From contig NW_011929462.1 in assembly GCF_000182925.2 (NCBI RefSeq), positions 1 to 31,696 of the forward strand: a DNA stretch of 31,696 nt, in the 5' to 3' direction. A model generated the notes under the pieces. The model made no database searches. It worked only from the letters and a program-made list of their open reading frames with translations, and was not told the origin of the DNA. The first letter of the stretch is position 1, and every line of letters begins with the position of its first letter. The DNA is from Neurospora crassa OR74A (Eukaryota; Ascomycota; Sordariomycetes; Sordariales; Sordariaceae). This document shows positions 20,550-31,696 of this stretch, in pieces. A program made the position numbers and the translations under genes.

Positions 20550-23500
20550 TAGGCTATTACTCTATACTACTATACTATATAACCTTTACTACGGTCTATA
20601 ATAATTAATTATATCCCTCTACTTATTACCTCTATCCTTCGTTTCTTATTTTCTCTTTTTTATTTTCCTCATCTTCTTTCCTTCTACTAACCCTTCTACT
20701 AGTATATTATTATCTCTATAGTCTTTTACAATTACTCCGTTTTCTTATATTCTAATTTATACTATTAATTATTTTAAGGGTCCTAATTTATTAGAATATT
20801 GCTTATAATACTTTTTAAATTTATAAGATATATTCTTAAATCCTTTAGCGAAATACTACTCTAAGTTTGGGTCCTAGCCTTTCTAATTAATTTAGTACTT
20901 TAATTACCTATTAATTAATCTATAAATAACGATATTCTCTACTTTCTACTCTTCTTCGTTATTAATTATTTCTCCTATTAGATTATTATTACCTTATTCC
21001 GGTAGTAGATTTCCCGTATCCTTATATAGTCTATCCGCCGGGAATACTTTTATACTTCACCAAGAGGGTAGTACTTCCAATTCGTATAAGTATCCTTTTA
21101 AGGCCACAATCTTATAAAGGATTCTTATTAAAGGGTAATTTAATTTATTATTTAACCTATCTATCGACTAAACCTTTTTTATAATAAACACTTTATCCCC
21201 CACTCTAAAGTCCGGCCTTCTATAGTATTAATTCGCTTAGGAAGCCTATCTTTCTTATACTTTCTCGATAGCTTTTCTAATTTAATTTTAAATATATTTT
21301 AATTTCTCTATAAATTACTTCGCTTCCTCCCTTAACAACATCTCCCTTAAAGTAGCGGATTCCTCTTTATTATTATTCTAATTAATATTAAATAATAATT
21401 ATATATAGCCGAAAATTACTTTATAAAATAATAAGTCGCTTAAACTTTCGTACAGTAATATCCTTTAAACTATATCGAAAGCCGGTAAAAAATCGGATTA
21501 ATTATCTTAATTATAGGATACATACAACCTCAATCTTTAGTCGATATATTAATTTATTATCTCCGCCTATTCTGCCGTTTAGGAGTATCTAGAATTATTA
21601 AATTTCTATATTATTCCTAATAGCTTAATTAAATATTAAATAAATTCTAATACGAATTAAGGGCTTCGGTCGCTAATTACCTCGTATAGTAACCCGAAAA
21701 TCCTATACGGACTTTTATAGTATAATATCGCGGCTTACTTTCTTATAATAGTATCCTTATAGGGCGTATACTAAAATATCTTTAAAAATCGGTCGACTAT
21801 AATTAGTATATTATTATACCCCTTCTTATTAGGTAGTATTAATTTAAAGTCGATTACCACTAAGCTCTATACTTTATATTCTAAGGGTATTACTAGGTAT
21901 AGCAATTTAAGTGTTTTATTCTTTAGTACTTTAAAAGAATAATAAATTTAATAGTTATTTATATAGCGATTAATATTTAAAATTATTCCTAATTACCAAT
22001 ATTGTATTTTAACGATTTTTCGGGTTTTATTTCTACTTAGGTAAATAATTAATATAATATTATAGTATTCCTAGATTATTTGTATTCTTAATTTACCCTC
22101 TTCTCCCTCTAGTATTACTAATTTACTATTGTAGAACGTTAATCCTTATTTAGTATTCCAATATAATTCATTAGGATTATTCGCCTTTATTCTATATATC
22201 GAAAAGGAATTATTGTTGCAATTCGCTATTAGCAGCTTTTCCACTAATAATTTCCTATTAATAATCGGGGATAATTCCTCTTCCAATGCAAAAATAGCTA
22301 ATAGGTCGGCTATTAGGGTATCTACCTTATTTCCGGTATAAACGAACGTACTGTTTACTAGCTTCAAAATTCTAAGGGTTTACTACGCGTTATATTTTTC
22401 TAGAATTATCTTTAAGTCTTCTAATTTTCTTAATAACGTATCCGCCGCTACATTATCCTTCTTTAACCGATATACTATCTTAAAATAGTATTCTACTAAT
22501 AATTCTACCTACCCTACCTATTTAGAATTCAATAGGCATTTAATCGAAAAATATTCTAATACTTAATAATCAGTAATTATAATAAAGGAGGTACCACATC
22601 CCTTCAATTTAAAGTACTATAATTTCATAGCCTTAATTATTGCTAAAAGCTCCTTATTATATATAGGGTAATTTAATTCGGCCGGTACTATAACTTCTAA
22701 GTAGAAGGCCACTAAGTACTATTCCTCTTCTTATTCTTCTTCTATATTCTAACTAGGCGGACTCTTTTATAATAGTACCCCTATACAAATTCTATCGGAG
22801 GCGTCTATTTCTACCTTTATTTTATAGCTATAATAATAATATCTCAATACCGGTACGTTTAACAATACCTTCTTCAACTTCTAAAACGCTTCTTCGCACT
22901 TTTCTAACTAATCGAATAGGTAGTTCTTCTTCGTCAATTTAATTAATAATCTCGCCAATCTTCTGAATTTATATACGAATTTTCGGTAGAAATTATAAAA
23001 GTTAAGGAACGCCTACACTCCTTTTAAATTTCGTAGTATTTCCTAATCTTAAACGGCTATCATCTTTACTAAATCTACCGCAATACCCTTAATACTAATA
23101 ATAAAGCCTAAGAATTTAATCTTCTCCGTATAGAATTCGCACTTATTAATATCTACTTGTAGACCGGCCGTACGCAATCTATTTAATACCGTTTTAACGT
23201 ACTTTTTATAATTAGTTAAATTGTTAGAAAAAATTAAAATATCATTAATATATACGCTACTAAAATATTAGTAGCCTATTAAAGCATTATTTATTAAGCA
23301 TTAAAAGGAGGACAGTCCTTTATATAGTCCGAATAGTAATACTTTATATTTATATACTCCGAACCTAGTCCGGAAGGTAGTAAAATCTTTGTAACCGGCT
23401 ACCATCCGTATTCTATAAAAGGCTTATCGGATATCGATTTTAATAAAGACCTTTGTATTACTAATATAGGCTAAAGTCTCTTCAATAAAAGGTAGTAAAT

Positions 23501-24800
23501 ACCTATCCTTCTTCGTAATAATATTCAATTTCTAATAGTCTATATAGAATTATAGGCCCCTATTACCTTTAGGTATAAAAAATACGGGTACTACCTATAG
23601 CGCAGAGCTTACCTCAATAAAGCCTTTTTATAAGTTTTCTATAATATATTTCTAATACTCTTCTAATTTGTAGAAGGTTATCTAGTAAAGGGGATTAATA
23701 CTTAATTCTTTAAATTTATATCCCTCCTCTATCTTAATTTTATAATCTATTAGCGTATAAATAGGTAAAATATCCGATTCTAATTTACTAAAGATATTAA
23801 GTTCCTCTGGCGAATAGTAATCGATTGGGACTTTAAATAAAATTAAATTTCAATATTCCTTATTATTTCGAACTAATACTTTAATTTGTAGGGCCTCAAT
23901 AATACTATTAATTTCGTACAAACTTATTACCTCTAATTTTACCTTTTTTTTAAAATAGGAGTCGAAAGTTACTATATTTACTACTGCTAAATCTACGGAT
24001 CGTTTCTTTACCTATCCCTATTCTTTCGCTAATTAATATAAGCTTTATTCGTCCTTTAAGGGAAATAGGGTTTCTTTTTTCTTTTATTAATTAATATAGT
24101 AATTAGGGGTTTCTTCCTCTAGCGTAGGATCGGTTAATTAAAAGGCGCGTTCTATAGCGTTTATTTCCCTTATTACTATATTAAATAATTAAGAACGGCC
24201 CGGTTTCAATTATAAGATATATTCCGGTTTCTAATAGTATAATAAAGGGTTACTTTCCTTAGGTATAATACCTTAGTCTATTAATACGGCCTATAGTTCT
24301 TATATTCTTACTTTAATAGCTCGATTATTTTACCTTCTTCTATCCTCTAATTCTATTGCTTCTTCCCTATATTTTATATCCTCCTAGAAGGTAAGGTCCA
24401 CTAATAGTTTCACTATCTTTTCTATATTAATATTTTTAATAATTAGAAGGGTATTTTCTAAGAATATTAAGAAGCCTCTTCTATAATTAGGGAGTACATC
24501 GTTATAAGCCAGCTATATCTTTCCAATAATTATATCTCGCTTTATATTCGGTAATACTATAATTTATTAATTATTAAATTAGTAGCCCTAAATACGTAAA
24601 TATCCTTTTAGTACCTTTTTAATAGTATTTAATTATGCCTTTTTATATAGGGTAACGTAGCCTAACTTAAAGTCGTCGTATAATTCCAATTCCAAATATT
24701 TCTTTAATTTACTAATAAAAGCTTTATTTATAATTAGGTAAGCGTCGGCTCCTATATCGACTAGTATACTATTCGTATAAATAGAGAGTCTATTATTAGT
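20550..24800 (-). pseudogene. Gypsy-C pol relic: PR-RT-RNase H-integrase-chromodomain
   Basis: One phase throughout, read right to left. Protease: LVDIGADAYLI, with Asp-Ile-Gly at 24758-24750. RT: KGFIEVSSAL at about 23640, IDYxKLNIITKKDRYLLPFI near 23560-23490, box Tyr-Ile-Asn-Asp at 23252-23241 (first catalytic Asp lost), and AFLNFYNFYRK at about 23010. RNase H: EIDASD at 22811-22794, Asp kept. An open remnant at 22367-22146 precedes integrase. Integrase zinc finger: the Cys pair is now Tyr-x2-Tyr at 21953-21942. Catalytic core: VIDFKL (Asp at 21851-21849), SDR (Asp at 21671-21669) and QAEIIN (Glu at 21563-21561), so the DD35E triad survives. Chromodomain: KVENIVIYRLINR at about 20945, then -KG-DPNLE and FAKGFKN, with stops at the Trp positions. 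A candidate stop lies at 20771-20769. Confidence 0.9.
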
Positions 24801-25099
24801 TATAGTATATTAAATAAGAAAAAACCAGCCTCCTCCCAAATATTTTCTCAAATTAAAGTCGGGATAGGTTTTATTTATTTAATTAATCTTACTAATTACA
24901 TTATTTATCGATACTTCCCCTAAAAAGGAAATATCTTTCCCTAAGGTTCCTAATTTTCTAAATTGGACTCCGAACTATTAGGACTCTCTATATTAGAACT
25001 TTATTCTCCTTCAACTTAACTATTATTTAAAGGTTTCTCATAATTTTATTCGGATTTAAATTTAAGGCCCCAAACCTTATTAATTATCTCCTTTAATTT

Positions 25100-27050
25100 G
25101 TTTTTTAATATAGATACCTTTACTATAATTTTAGCTTTCTCGGGATACTAGTTGGTTTAATATCCGACTAATCGGTAATTGAAATAGCAATTTTCGGCGT
25201 TTAATTTTTTTATTTCTTCGAAAGTAGGTTATTAATATTTTAGGGTAAATATTAAATTAAGATTAATTTTACGCGGGTTCCGTCCTATTAGAATATAAGC
25301 CTTCTTCTTTTATTTTTAATTTTCAATATTAGCTCTTTTAACACTTAGGTCTAAGGATTGGATTAATAAGTAATAATCCTTAAAGCTCTTATAATCCTTT
25401 AAATATATAAATTCCGCCGGGACTACTAGTTTAGATAGGACTTTATATTTTATATCCTGTTTCTAAAGGTATCGAAGGATCTTATATTACTCTGTAAATC
25501 GGATAAAAATAGTTTTAAAGTTTTAGAAACAATCGGAGGGTTTTATTCTTAATTTCTTATATTCGCGGATAACCTTCTCTTTCGCCGTATAATTATAGTA
25601 ATTATTCTATAAATATTCTAATAAATTATCTACTATTAAAATTACTTCTAGGTAGCTCCTATTAAAGTAGGGGAATATACCTTTAGTTACTTATCCTCCG
25701 AAATAGGAAATAACTTCTCTAATATAAGCTTCCTTATTTATAAAGTAATTTAAATTCGTACGCAACTTATTTTTAATTTATAATATCTATACGTCGAACG
25801 AGACCTTATTTATATTAGGGTTATTACTAAAAAGAAAAGGGTTAGGGACTTTAGGGGTTCTCTTTTCTCCTTTTGGTTAAGGTCGGACCGGACTAATTAG
25901 TATAAATCTCTTAAAATCCTATAGAGGGGGTAAAGAGGGTAGAATAATCTGTAATAGTAATTTACATCTACTTCTATATCCTCTAAGACGGAAATTTCAA
26001 TTATTATTGTAATCGTCTTCGTCGTTATTATTATTATTATTAAACGGGTCGTTGCGAGCGTACGTCCGGGCACTAATTTTTATATACCTAATTGTAAGTT
26101 CTTTTATAAGTAATTACTCCTCGTCTTCCTGCGTATTATAAACGGCCTCTCCTTTTATTTCGCTTATATCTTTGTATTCTAGTATATTCTCTACTTTAAT
26201 TTATTTAAAAACTAATTATTTTTTTATACTAATACGTAATTAATTATTAGAATAAATATTTATTGCCGGTAGAAAGTTAGTAAACGAATAAATAATTTAT
26301 ATTAATAAATAATTTTATTCCTTTAACGTACGGAATTGGATAGCGAATTAGAAGTCCGTTTCGGGAGTCTTCGTTATTTCCGCTTCTAAGTATAAGTAGT
26401 TATTCCGTAAAATCCGGATTTCTTAAAAGAATTTATAAGCTTAGTTCGTAAAATATAAAATCTAAGCTTCTAAGCGTTTAATATTTTTAATAACTCCTTT
26501 GAGAATGTAAATTATATCGGTTATTAAGGATTGGAAGGCCTCCTCCATTATAAATCGTACTCTTATTTCGTACTATATAATTTAAGAGTCGGAATTGTAT
26601 ACCTTATAGAATATAGGTTTATTAAGGTAGTAATTTAGAATATTAAGGCTTAAGGGGCCGAATTCCGCGGAGTTAATTACTACCTACGATATAGGCTTAA
26701 AAGGAACTATTAGATCGTTGTCCTTCGTCTATTCCTTATTTAACTCTATTATTCTCTTATAAACTGCAATGGACAACTCTTTAACTATAGTAGTATAGAT
26801 AAGGAATTTTGTAATAGTATAGATCCGTTTTAAGTAATAATTCTGTATATTTAAGATAGTAAGGTTTTCTAATTTTAAATTAGAATTATCTTCCAAAATA
26901 ATAACCTCAGCCTCCTATTAGGTAGGGATAAAAGTCTAATTAGCCTTATAGGGCCTCGTATCTTTCTCGAAATGGAACTAGAAACTTTAATTTACTGCTA
27001 AAATTTTGAATTGGATATTCGAAGGATTTAGAGTTGTATTGCGCTTAGGG
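25100..27050 (-). pseudogene. Gypsy-C gag relic
   Basis: This is the region between 5' leader and protease. Its firm anchor is a CCHC zinc knuckle at 25186-25145 (read YFNYRLVGY-stop-TN-stop-YP) with all four zinc ligands converted to Tyr at the correct x2-x4-x4 spacing. The knuckle is in a different phase from protease/pol (offset 428 bases to the protease Asp). Upstream the frame is too damaged for motif recognition, so the gag start is a guess. Confidence 0.65.
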
Positions 27051-27651
27051 GTAGTCGGTCGAAGGAGGTCCGCGACTTTGGCCTTCCCCTTTATTTTATT
27101 TTTAAAGTCTTTCTAAATATTTAAGAAGACTGTTCGGGGTATTATCTTAATATAAGTTGTAAAGACGTCGGGTCTTACCTTACTCGAGGGAATTATCCGC
27201 ACCGCGGGCTTACGTACCTTACTAATAAGCGATATTGTAATTCTCCGCTACAATTTTTACTATAGTAGGGTAGAATTAGTATTGGGAAGTTAAAAATCTC
27301 CTATTATTAATTCCTATTCTAGGTCTAGTGCGAAGGGTACCGGACCCTAGATAGGGCTATCGCCGTTATTATTATTATTTATTCAAATAATTGGATTAAA
27401 TAGATTAAATCTTAGGAGTTCGCCTTTAAGCGTATTTCTAATAGTAAATATCGTATAATTAACTCAATCTATAGCGGAAGATAGGGGGGTATTAACTTGC
27501 TTATAATGACTATTATAGTACGAAATTAATTTTAAAGCTTAGAAACTAGCTGCGATCGGGTTTAATTAATAGATCTAATTACTCGCAAGTATACTAATTA
27601 AGGTAGGATATTTAATACCGTCCCCGGATAATAGAAAGATATTTAATATTA
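27051..27651 (-). other. Gypsy-C 5' leader / gag start, unresolved
   Basis: This lies between the 5' LTR (right) and recognisable gag. I saw neither a clear primer-binding site after the LTR nor a convincing start codon; both may have been altered by RIP. Confidence 0.4.
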
Positions 27652-27906
27652 TATAAGAGTATAATTCTACGAGTAATAAAACAATAAGATTAGAAGCCAC
27701 AATTCAAAGTAATATTAAGTGTAAAGAGGAAAAGGAAGTAGGCAAACGAAGGTTCGATAGTTCTAGACATATAAGTCGGGACTGCCGCTCGATACCGCCT
27801 TCCTTTTCCGACTATCTTATTAATAAAATTCCAAGCCTCTTTCCGTCCGATATATCTCAGTGCTCCAGGCTAGGCTTCCAGGGACCTGTCCAGCCATGCC
27901 ATGACA
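27652..27906 (-). repeat. 5' LTR of Gypsy-C (right)
   Basis: The LTR is 255 bp and pairs with 19986-20240. On the plus strand it starts TATAAGAG (TG to TA change) and ends CATGACA. In element orientation it opens TGTCATGGCATGGC. Confidence 0.94.
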
Positions 27907-27911
27907 GTAGG
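27907..27911. repeat. Target-site duplication GTAGG, right of Gypsy-C
   Basis: Exact copy of 19981-19985, directly after the LTR. Confidence 0.9.
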
Positions 27912-28349
27912 GATACGGATATAATATAATAGAAGTAGTAATATAGTATAAGGAAAGAAAGAGGGAAGAAAAGAGAGAGTTGGATTGAAGTTTCCTTTAT
28001 AAATAAATTAAATAACCCGGAATAATATAATTAAAAAAAAATAGGATAAAAGGCTACCGATTATAAGGAAGTAACAGAGAGAAGATAGAAGGGGGGCGGC
28101 GATTAGTCGGGGTAAAGTCGGTTATATATATAATAAAAGTTTATAGCTTCGGTTATAATAGTAAAGTTATACCGAGAGGAAGGAAAATGGGATAGTACGG
28201 AGCCGATATAGTGCTATAGTAATAGCGAAGCGGAGGGTTTTTATCTAGCTATTACAATACGGTTTTTCCTACCGACTACGAGCGAAGCAGCACCGTATAC
28301 CTATAGGGCGAACTATGTAAATAGTTAGCGTGTATAAGACTAATAATAA
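27912..28349 (-). repeat. Repeat A, copy 2 (right piece)
   Basis: It matches about 3945-4376 in order, including GGTTATAATAGTAA, TTATACCGAGAGGAAGGAAA and GAAGCGGAGGGTTTTTATC, with mostly transition differences. With 19962-19985 it forms one interrupted copy. Similarity to copy 1 ends at 28349, the same relative place as at 4376. Confidence 0.85.
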
Positions 28350-28614
28350 TATTAATAACCTTAAGTGCTTAAAATACTAAGGGAGGTTATAAATCCCCGG
28401 GTACCTAATAATTACCGAAGTGGAAATAGTAAAATTGTCTAATACCGACCGAAAATTTAATATATTCTATATTTATATTATTTAAATTATATATAATTCT
28501 TAAATATTTAAATACCCCAATAGAGAAAGTACTATTATAACCCTAATCCGCTATTTCTACTAACTACTATTTAGAATTTATATAAGATAATTCTTATATA
28601 ATTATTATATATAT
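28350..28614. other. AT-rich spacer
   Basis: No feature recognised. It is bounded by the end of repeat A and the start of repeat B. Confidence 0.6.
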
Positions 28615-28763
28615 TGAAATGGCGAGAAAACCACAACAACAACACCAACACTACTACAGCCATTATAAGGACTGTAGTTCTTAGATGTCTGATTAGGTAG
28701 AGCTAGGTAGTAAGTGATTTTTAAGCTTTTTTCGGAAGGTTGAAATAGGAGGTATTAGGCTAA
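28615..28763 (+). repeat. Repeat B, copy 2
   Basis: Inverted match to 1-149. It starts TGAAATGGCGAG and contains an ACA/CCA triplet run at about 28633-28656 that keeps its CpA sites, so this copy is the least mutated. It may be one terminus of an element extending right and carrying the long ORF at 29370-31696. How far right the shared sequence goes cannot be known, because copy 1 stops at the window edge. Confidence 0.8.
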
Positions 28764-29369
28764 ATACGGTTTACTAGCGTCACGCATCTTATTATATAGC
28801 TTAATATTCAATTTTTAGTAGAAAGTAAGGATAATTATTAGATCTTTTAGTATCCTCTTCCTAGAGGTAGATAGAGAAACGAGTGAATATTCCTTCGAAA
28901 GGGATAAATAATCATTCAACACAATAAGCAAATAGAGGTAGATAATTAAAGATTACCAAAAGCAAATTATTCTTTTTCTACTAAAAATTAAAATTAAAAG
29001 ATTAATTATTTAATATAGCAATAAAATAAATATTGTAATGATCTACTATCTTCTTTTAAAGTTTTGATATCTTATCCTTCCTTTTTTATTTTTTTTTCCT
29101 TTTATTATCCTTATTTTTCTACCTCTTCTAGTCTATTATTTTATTAGATTAGCCCTTTATTCTTTATTTTTCGTTTATGTTAATTATTTAGATTTATTCA
29201 ATTTAGAAAGTGCGTCTTCTAATTTAGTATTCTTATTGAAAATTTGAAAAAAATTATTGTAGAAAATTAATATATATATTCTCGTATGCCACCCCAAATT
29301 AAATCTTCCCTTTGAGTCTGCGACAAGTCCCTTAAGTAGATTTATTATTATATATATATATATATATAA
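28764..29369. other. Non-coding stretch: pyrimidine tracts and a TA microsatellite
   Basis: No coherent frame. It contains long T/C-rich tracts at about 29045-29125, a short block with little RIP at about 29281-29340, and ten TA units at 29349-29368. It lies between repeat B and the 3' end of the long minus-strand ORF, so 3' untranslated sequence is possible. Confidence 0.6.
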
Positions 29370-31696
29370 TTAGCATCCCCCTTTATTATTTCTATTCCCT
29401 TTATACCCCGTCTTACTTTTGTAAATTAAATCCTTTTTTTTAATACCGTTAATAAGGAAATAATTATTTATATTTTTAATAATATCGTTCCAGGTTATTC
29501 CAATAAACGTTAAAGGTCTTCGTAACCTTGAATAAATATTTGGATTAAACCTTTCTTTAAATTCTATTAGAATTTGGGTAGGGTTATTCGGATTATAGTT
29601 AGGAAGGCTATTTAATTTACACTCCGTATAGCGAATGGGATGGACTAATAAGTTTATTATAAATTTATAGGAGTTAAAATTAAGTAGTATATCCGTAATT
29701 ATCTTATTAAATATTAAGCTTCGGCCCGCAATAGGTATCTCTCTTATAGAGTAAAAGTTCTTAAATTTAATTACTAGGGATAATCCTTATTATAAGATAG
29801 GTATAGGATTCAATAATATATATTTATACTAAGAAGAGTTAGAGGGAGTAAACGGGTATAAAGTTCTTCTAAAATTTAAAGGGATTGGGGATTAATTAAT
29901 CCTTTTTATTTAAATAGGCGTTTATATTAAATTTATAAGTAATTTTAAGCTATTTAGTAGGTTAATATTTTTTAGGACCGATAGAGTTCTATTTTCTAAT
30001 AATAATTCGAGAGTCCTAATATTCCTAAGCAGTAGTAGAATTTATAATTATATTCGATTTATTAGAGTATTAAGAGAAAGAGTATTAATTCCCTTAGAAG
30101 GGTTAGATATAATTAGCATTAAACTACAATATATTTAATTATTAATAGTTAATTAAATAGAAGTATTTTGCCTCCTAATTAATTAAGGATTTAAGGGTAA
30201 TAATACTATTAAACGAAATAAAATTAGAGTAGAAGATAACTAATTTATTATTTTAGAACTTTGAGAATAAATTATAATTTATCGAAGCGGAATTGGAATT
30301 AACTATTAAGAAGAATTTGTAGGCAGGGGTAAATAAATATCGTTAGAGGAAGAAGTTAATTTTTTAATTTCTTTTTATTGTACTATAGAAGTAGGAGAAG
30401 AAGAATTGGATAATAAAGAGCTAGAGGATGAGGAACTTTCGTTACTACTTCCTTTAATAGGTTTTATAGATATATATTAGAATAAGGGAAGGTTAATAAG
30501 GGTATTAGGGCTATTATATAGTTAGTACTAAGAGAGGATCTCTATACTTCTTAATCCTTATATATAATTATTATTATTCTAGGTAATATAATTCCTTAAC
30601 TATATAAGACGCTATAGCTTTCCTTTAGTATTGTATATTTGTCTACTCTATTAGTTTAGGAAGCTAACTAATCTATTATCAATTATATATAATACCTTAA
30701 ATTCAGGCTTACAAAGTGGACCGTTGGGGTGCTATTACTTTGTTCGTAAGGTATTGTAGATTATTCTTTAGTACTATTATACTATAACGTTTTCTTTCTA
30801 TTTTTGATTAAACACCGTATAGTACTTCTATATTACACTCTATTACTAGGTCTTTAGCTTTAGTATTTAGAAATTTAGATTATATTTTACTAGTTTCATT
30901 TTTATAATTTCTACTACTATTAATCTATAAATTTAATTAGAGTCTTGGGTAATAAATTCGACCTATCGAATAATAAGGCCTAGGTTTGACTTTAATATTC
31001 CTTAAATATTAAATTTCTAAAATAATGAAATTAAGGCCGTCTTTATATTTTTTGGTATATTGTTTTTAAAATTAGAATTATAGTAGTCCTATTGGCCTAC
31101 CAATTAATTAAAGATAGCTATAGCGAAATAGTAGTTTTTAAGGTAGAGAGGGATTACTTAAAACCTCTTATTTTTTATAGGTAATATAATATTATTCGGA
31201 TCACTTATAAACCTCAGAATCCTACCGTTAAATTGAATATACTTATTCAGCACAAAGATCATTCTTGCCCCTTTTCTAGTTACCTACAAAAGTAGGGTAA
31301 TTAAATTATTAATATAGGTATAGGTATATTTGTCGATACTGTACTAAAGGTCGGCTAGGTGTATTGCAATTTGTTTCCAATTATAAAAACCTTTTTTATT
31401 AGGTAGGAAGGCGCCTACCTAATTAGGCTGCAATTTATAATAGAAGAGTTTATCGAATAGTTTATTAGATTCTAGTTTGTTATAAAGTATTTTTAGGTTA
31501 TATTACTAATTTGGTTAAATCCTACTTAGTTTAGGATGCTCTAGAAGTATATATCCGTTCTTTAAATTTGAGTTTTAAGGGGGGCTAAGGTATACTTTAC
31601 AATATAGTAGCTTATTCTTATATTTTGGGATCCAATTGCGTAGCTAGTTTGTTTTTATAATATATAATTATACTTTAATTTATTATAATAAATTAG
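29370..31696 (-). pseudogene. Long unrecognised RIP-damaged ORF, open at the right edge
   Basis: A single minus-strand phase can be read for about 775 codons without a frameshift. By hand count it has about 50 internal stops, all TAA or TAG and none TGA, as expected if they arose from Gln and Trp codons. The C-terminal 135 or so codons (29373-29780) are stop-free, with VHPIRYTECKLNSLPNY near 29640-29590 and RPLTFIGITWNDIIKNI near 29518-29470, ending KGGC before TAA at 29372-29370. The middle has a Ser-rich run near 30440-30360. The upstream part has NWKQIAIHLADL (about 31380-31345), TRKGARMIFVLNKYIQFNGR (about 31280-31220) and PLYLKNYYFAIAIFN (about 31155-31105). I do not recognise the family; it lacks RT, integrase and DDE motifs that I can see. 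It may be the gene of the repeat-B element or a captured host gene. Confidence 0.6.

Larger units (their letters stand above)
19986..27906 (-). mobile_element. Gypsy-C: full-length Ty3/Gypsy chromovirus, RIP-inactivated
   Basis: This is a 7.9-kb element with direct 255-bp LTRs (19986-20240 and 27652-27906), an exact 5-bp duplication GTAGG, and a polypurine tract next to the left LTR that fixes its orientation as minus. Order from right to left: LTR, gag (zinc knuckle at 25145-25186), protease, RT, RNase H, integrase, chromodomain, tract, LTR. Pol is in one phase from 24758 to 20770. The gag knuckle is in another phase, as in Gypsy-A. RIP has filled all frames with TAA/TAG, but the two LTRs and the first 300 bp next to the left LTR keep many CpA sites. 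Confidence 0.94.

Noticed and set aside
22146-22367. Open minus-strand frame of 73 codons as an independent small gene
   Set aside because: It is in the Gypsy-C pol phase between RNase H and integrase, so it is a remnant of pol.
28633-28656. CRISPR- or microsatellite-like ACA triplet run
   Set aside because: Short, imperfect and part of repeat B; no spacer structure.
1-28763. Repeat B copies at 1-149 and 28615-28763 as terminal inverted repeats of one 28-kb element
   Set aside because: The fixed TG edges face inward (149 and 28615), so each copy ends an element extending out of the window rather than bounding the DNA between them.

Overview
The window is a stretch of transposon graveyard from a filamentous ascomycete (Pezizomycotina-type) genome. 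It is extremely AT-rich, CpA/TpG dinucleotides are almost absent over long stretches, TpA is in large excess, and every recognisable coding frame is riddled with TAA/TAG. Where two copies of one sequence can be compared, the differences are transitions only. That is the signature of repeat-induced point mutation (RIP). I see no intact gene, tRNA, rRNA, CRISPR array or host housekeeping gene.

Layout: 1-149, fragment of a dispersed repeat (repeat B, minus). About 150-3917, relic of a Tad/I-type LINE on the minus strand (start of RT, endonuclease, probably ORF1), followed by its likely 5' region (repeat A, to about 4376). 4467-13399, a full-length Ty3/Gypsy chromovirus on the plus strand (Gypsy-A), with 275-bp LTRs and an exact 5-bp target duplication, interrupted at 6120-6429 by a young LTR-like insert without RIP. 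13834-14003, a degenerate repeat B and a truncated LTR. 14005-17960, a second plus-strand Gypsy gag-pol relic (Gypsy-B), split by a 100-N gap and joined in phase to a LINE C-terminal relic (to 18547). 18940-19690, an unidentified plus-strand frame. 19986-27906, a full-length minus-strand chromovirus (Gypsy-C), with 255-bp LTRs and TSD GTAGG, inserted into a second copy of repeat A (which resumes at 27912-28349). 28615-28763, another repeat B. 29370-31696, a long unrecognised RIP-damaged minus-strand ORF running to the window edge.

Nothing here works as a pathway. The interest is evolutionary: a layered insertion record, RIP damage read residue by residue in catalytic and zinc-binding sites, a late insertion that escaped RIP, and one large degenerate ORF whose family I could not name.
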